In this document: positions 6,148-8,173 of the stretch, in pieces | Layout of the letters: every line of letters begins with the position of its first letter | Numbering within the stretch: the stretch's first letter is position 1 | NCBI GenBank assembly: GCA_019689775.1 | Contig: JADGGV010000161.1 | Coordinates: 1-8,173, forward strand | Direction of reading: 5' to 3' | DNA: 8,173 bases | Source of the DNA: Gemmatimonadota bacterium | GTDB taxonomy: Bacteria > Gemmatimonadota > Gemmatimonadetes > Longimicrobiales > RSA9 | The notes under the pieces: model-generated | What the model was told of the DNA's origin: nothing | What the model saw: only the letters and a program-made list of their open reading frames with translations | Databases searched by the model: none | Translations under genes and position numbers: made by a program

Positions 6148-7625
6148 GCCCGGCCCGCGTACCGGGAGCCGTTGCGCCGCTGCCCGACCATCTCGAGGAG
6201 CCGCGAGCCCAACCGGTTCAGGTCCTGCGCCGCCTGCTCCGCCTGGCGCGTCGAGGCGAGCGTCTGGTGCGTCGCCTCCTGCACGTTCTCCATCGCGTGC
6301 CGGATCTGCGACATCCCCGCCGCCTGCTCGCTGGCCGAGGCGACGATCTGCGCCGCCGCCTGCGCGGCCTCCGCCACCGCATCGGCCAGCGCGCGGATCG
6401 TCTCGCCCGCCTCGTCGACCTGCTTGACCCCCGCGGCGACCTCGTGGCTCCCCCGCTCCGTGGTCATGACCGCGGTGTTCGTCGCGCGCTGGATCTCGCC
6501 GAGGATCTGGCGCACCTTCACCGTCGCCTGCTTCGACTCGTCCGCCAGGCCGCGCACCTCGCCGGCGACGACCGCGAAGCCGCGGCCGTGCTCGCCGGCC
6601 CGCGCCGCCTCCACGGCTGCGTTGAGCGCCAGGAGGTGAATGCGATCGGCGACGTCGTTCACCGTCGTGATGATCTCGCCGATCGTCTGGGCCTGCTCCG
6701 CCAGCGCGAGGATGCTCTCGGCGATGCCCTGGACCTGCGCCTTCACCCCATCCATGGCGGCGATCGACGCCTCGACCGCCTGGCGCCCCGACTTGCCGAT
6801 CTCCGCGGCACGGCGCGCCGACTCGGCGACGGCGCGCGCCCGCTCGGCGGCGTGCTCGGCGGTCCGCGCCACCTCGTCGACCGTGGTCGACGTCTGCGCC
6901 ACGGCCGCCGACGTCTCCGTCGCGCTCGACGCCTGCTGGCTCGTGGCGGCCAGGATCTCCGCCGCGCTCGACGCGAGCACGCCCGTCGTCTCGCGGAGCG
7001 GGCCGGTGATCGAGCGGTTCAGCCGCCATGCCGAGAGCACGCCGAGCGCGAGCGCGCCCCCGGCGGAGATCACGAGCAGCCACTGCATCCGCCTCGCCGC
7101 GTCCGCCGCCGCTTGCTCCGCCTCGCTCCCGAGCGCGCGCGCATCCACGATCCCACGATCGATCAGGTCGCCCGCCGCCACCCGCAGCGGCAGGATCTGC
7201 TCCGCCCATTCCTGCACGTTCTGCTCGCGCGACTGCGCGGCGGTCGGGCCCCTCGTCGTCCGGATCGCCGCATCCCACCGGCGCAGTAGCTCCAGCACCT
7301 GCGCGAAGTCGGCCTGCAACTGGCCGGTCGTGGTGGCGCGCAGCCCCTCGACCAGGCGCTGGGCCTCGGCGGTCGCGCTGTCGCGGCCGCGCGCGAACTC
7401 GGCGCGCGGGTCCAGCAGGAAGCGGAGGTCGTAGATGCTGGCTTCCTGCGCCGCCGCCTTCGCCCGCAGCGCCGCATCCACGACGGTCCGTTCCTGGAGC
7501 AGCGCCGCGCTGTAGGCGCGCACGGCGTTGCGCAGCGCGATCGCGCCGGCGCCGGCGACCAACGCCGTCAGGCCCAGCACCAGCGCGAACCCGAGCACGA
7601 TCCGACGGCTTACCGTCCAGTTCAC
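6144..7625 (-). CDS. Methyl-accepting chemotaxis protein (membrane chemoreceptor)
   Basis: Transmembrane receptor that senses a ligand outside the membrane and controls CheA through CheW. Numbering is from the GTG at 7625 (493 aa). TM1 is about residues 9-31. A helical, probably four-helix-bundle sensor follows (about 32-181), then TM2 (about 182-200), a stub of HAMP containing ITGPLRE, and a long coiled-coil signalling hairpin to about 480. The tip is recognisable (LLALNAAVEAARAGE, GRGFAVVAGEVR, residues 331-358). I chose GTG 7625 over the in-frame ATG at 7643. The GTG has a GAGGAG Shine-Dalgarno six bases upstream and gives the usual MCP opening (xNWTVSRRIVLGF). The ATG overlaps cheW and has no clear ribosome site. 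Oddities are a missing second HAMP helix and DRIH where QTN is nearly universal. There is no C-terminal NWETF-like tether. A consensus-like methylation pair is Gln230-Gln231. The stop overlaps the cheA start (GTGA). Confidence 0.93.
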   Translation of the reverse strand: MNWTVSRRIVLGFALVLGLTALVAGAGAIALRNAVRAYSAALLQERTVVDAALRAKAAAQEASIYDLRFLLDPRAEFARGRDSATAEAQRLVEGLRATTTGQLQADFAQVLELLRRWDAAIRTTRGPTAAQSREQNVQEWAEQILPLRVAAGDLIDRGIVDARALGSEAEQAAADAARRMQWLLVISAGGALALGVLSAWRLNRSITGPLRETTGVLASSAAEILAATSQQASSATETSAAVAQTSTTVDEVARTAEHAAERARAVAESARRAAEIGKSGRQAVEASIAAMDGVKAQVQGIAESILALAEQAQTIGEIITTVNDVADRIHLLALNAAVEAARAGEHGRGFAVVAGEVRGLADESKQATVKVRQILGEIQRATNTAVMTTERGSHEVAAGVKQVDEAGETIRALADAVAEAAQAAAQIVASASEQAAGMSQIRHAMENVQEATHQTLASTRQAEQAAQDLNRLGSRLLEMVGQRRNGSRYAGRA

Positions 7626-7631
7626 GGTCGA

Positions 7632-7637
7632 CTCCTC
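7632..7637 (-). promoter_or_regulatory. Ribosome binding site of the MCP gene
   Basis: The minus strand reads GAGGAG, then six bases (TCGACC), then GTG at 7625. The motif begins in the cheW stop codon (7638-7636). It supports GTG 7625 over the in-frame ATG at 7643, which sits inside cheW and has no such motif upstream. Confidence 0.6.
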
Positions 7638-8173
7638 AGCCATGCGTCCGAATCAACGCCGCGGCATCGATCACGATCACCGCGTCGGTGGTGATGCCGC
7701 GCGCCCAGCCCCGGTCGGACGCGAGGCTCGCCGAAGGAGGCCGGATCTCGTCCGCCCGCAGCCGGACGAGCTCCCTGATCTCATCGGCGGCGACACCGAG
7801 CGCCAGGCGCGGATCCCCGAGTGCCAGCGCCCACGCCGGCTCGGCCGCGGCCTCGCCGGCGGTGCCGAGGTCGAGCACCACCATCGGCTCGCCGCGCCGC
7901 GCGCTCAGCCCGCGCACCGGCGCGCGCGCGCCCGGGATCGGCGTCACCGCGCCGAGCCGGACGACCTCCAGGATCTCGGATGAGGCGATGGCGAAGCGCT
8001 CGTCGCCGCGCCGGAAGACGATCACCTCGATGGTTTCGCCGGCAGCCGGCGGCTCGAGCGGACGTGCCAGCGCGCCGGCGCGCGCTTCCAGAATCGCCCG
8101 GTCGCGCGCCGTCGCCCCCCCCGCGCGGCGGCCGCCCGCGCGCGGCCCGGCCCCCCCGCGCGAAAAAAAAAAA
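7636..8173 (-). CDS. cheW: CheW-type chemosensory coupling protein (5'-partial)
   Basis: Adaptor that links the MCP to the CheA kinase in a chemosensory array at the inner membrane face. The readable protein has a short Ala/Arg/Glu-rich N-terminal helix (ILEARAGALARP), then the CheW fold beginning at GETIEVIVFRRGDERFAI. The typical docking segment follows (PIPGARAPVRG, then RRGEPMVVLDL) and the protein ends at RTHG. From GETIEV to the stop is 134 residues, about one CheW domain. A GTG at 8025 could be taken as the start, but it lies inside the first beta strand, and the frame stays open with good CheW-like sequence upstream. The true start is therefore beyond or within the damaged window edge, and codons above about 8110 should not be trusted. 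The usual INLRG motif is altered here to SARRG, keeping the Arg-Gly. It is the first visible gene of the cluster, 10 bases before the preferred MCP start. Confidence 0.88.
   Translation of the reverse strand, partial: FFFSRGGAGPRAGGRRAGGATARDRAILEARAGALARPLEPPAAGETIEVIVFRRGDERFAIASSEILEVVRLGAVTPIPGARAPVRGLSARRGEPMVVLDLGTAGEAAAEPAWALALGDPRLALGVAADEIRELVRLRADEIRPPSASLASDRGWARGITTDAVIVIDAAALIRTHG
8111..8173. other. Low-quality contig end (homopolymer-rich, A-tail)
   Basis: This 63-base stretch holds runs of 8 C (8115-8122) and 7 C (8151-8157) among GC-only sequence and ends in 11 A (8163-8173). Nothing like it occurs elsewhere in the window. The pattern suggests sequencing or assembly decay at a contig edge, and it falls in the N-terminal part of cheW. 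Treat the translated residues here as unreliable. Confidence 0.65.

Noticed and set aside
4289..6427. Long plus-strand open frame (712 codons) opposite cheA, and another of 654 codons at 4675-6639
   Set aside because: Arg/Ser/Ala/Pro-rich translations with no recognisable domain, antisense to a well-conserved CheA. Long antisense frames are expected at this GC content.
6148..7278. Upstream extension of the CheA frame to 7278
   Set aside because: The extra 377 residues are a frame shadow of the MCP gene. The HPt domain begins right at GTG 6147, which overlaps the MCP stop.
1..8173. CRISPR arrays, tRNA/rRNA genes, insertion sequences, riboswitches
   Set aside because: No regular repeat-spacer pattern, no RNA gene signature and no transposase or terminal inverted repeats were seen on either strand; nearly the whole window is coding.

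Overview
The window is very GC-rich (roughly 70%) and carries one tightly packed gene cluster, all on the minus strand. It therefore reads from the right edge to the left: CheW (5'-truncated), a membrane chemoreceptor (MCP), a CheA kinase with a fused receiver domain, the methylesterase CheB, and a large soluble hybrid histidine kinase. No gene on the plus strand is credible; the long plus-strand reading frames lie opposite these genes and are composition shadows.

The gene set and order (CheW, MCP, CheA-REC, CheB) resemble chemosensory systems of the Frz, Wsp or 'alternative cellular function' type more than a flagellar chemotaxis operon. No free CheY, CheR, CheD, CheZ or motility gene is visible. 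Instead the cluster ends in a kinase with the order REC-PAS-PAS-PAS-HisKA-HATPase-REC. My reading, an inference, is that the MCP/CheW/CheA array senses a periplasmic or membrane signal. CheA would pass phosphate to its own receiver, to CheB for adaptation, and possibly to the N-terminal receiver of the downstream kinase. The output of that last kinase is not in the window.

Three of the four junctions are 4-base stop/start overlaps (GTGA, ATGA, ATGA), and the CheW-MCP junction has a 10-base gap if the better-supported GTG start is used. The five genes are therefore probably translationally coupled in one mRNA. A GC-rich hairpin lies just after the last stop codon.

The organism is probably a high-GC, free-living (soil or subsurface) bacterium with a cell envelope suited to a two-TM MCP. 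Candidatus Rokubacteria/Methylomirabilota, Acidobacteria or myxobacteria-like lineages would fit, but this is a guess from gene style and base composition. The right edge (about 8111-8173) is homopolymer-rich and ends in 11 A, which looks like a degraded contig end rather than genomic sequence.
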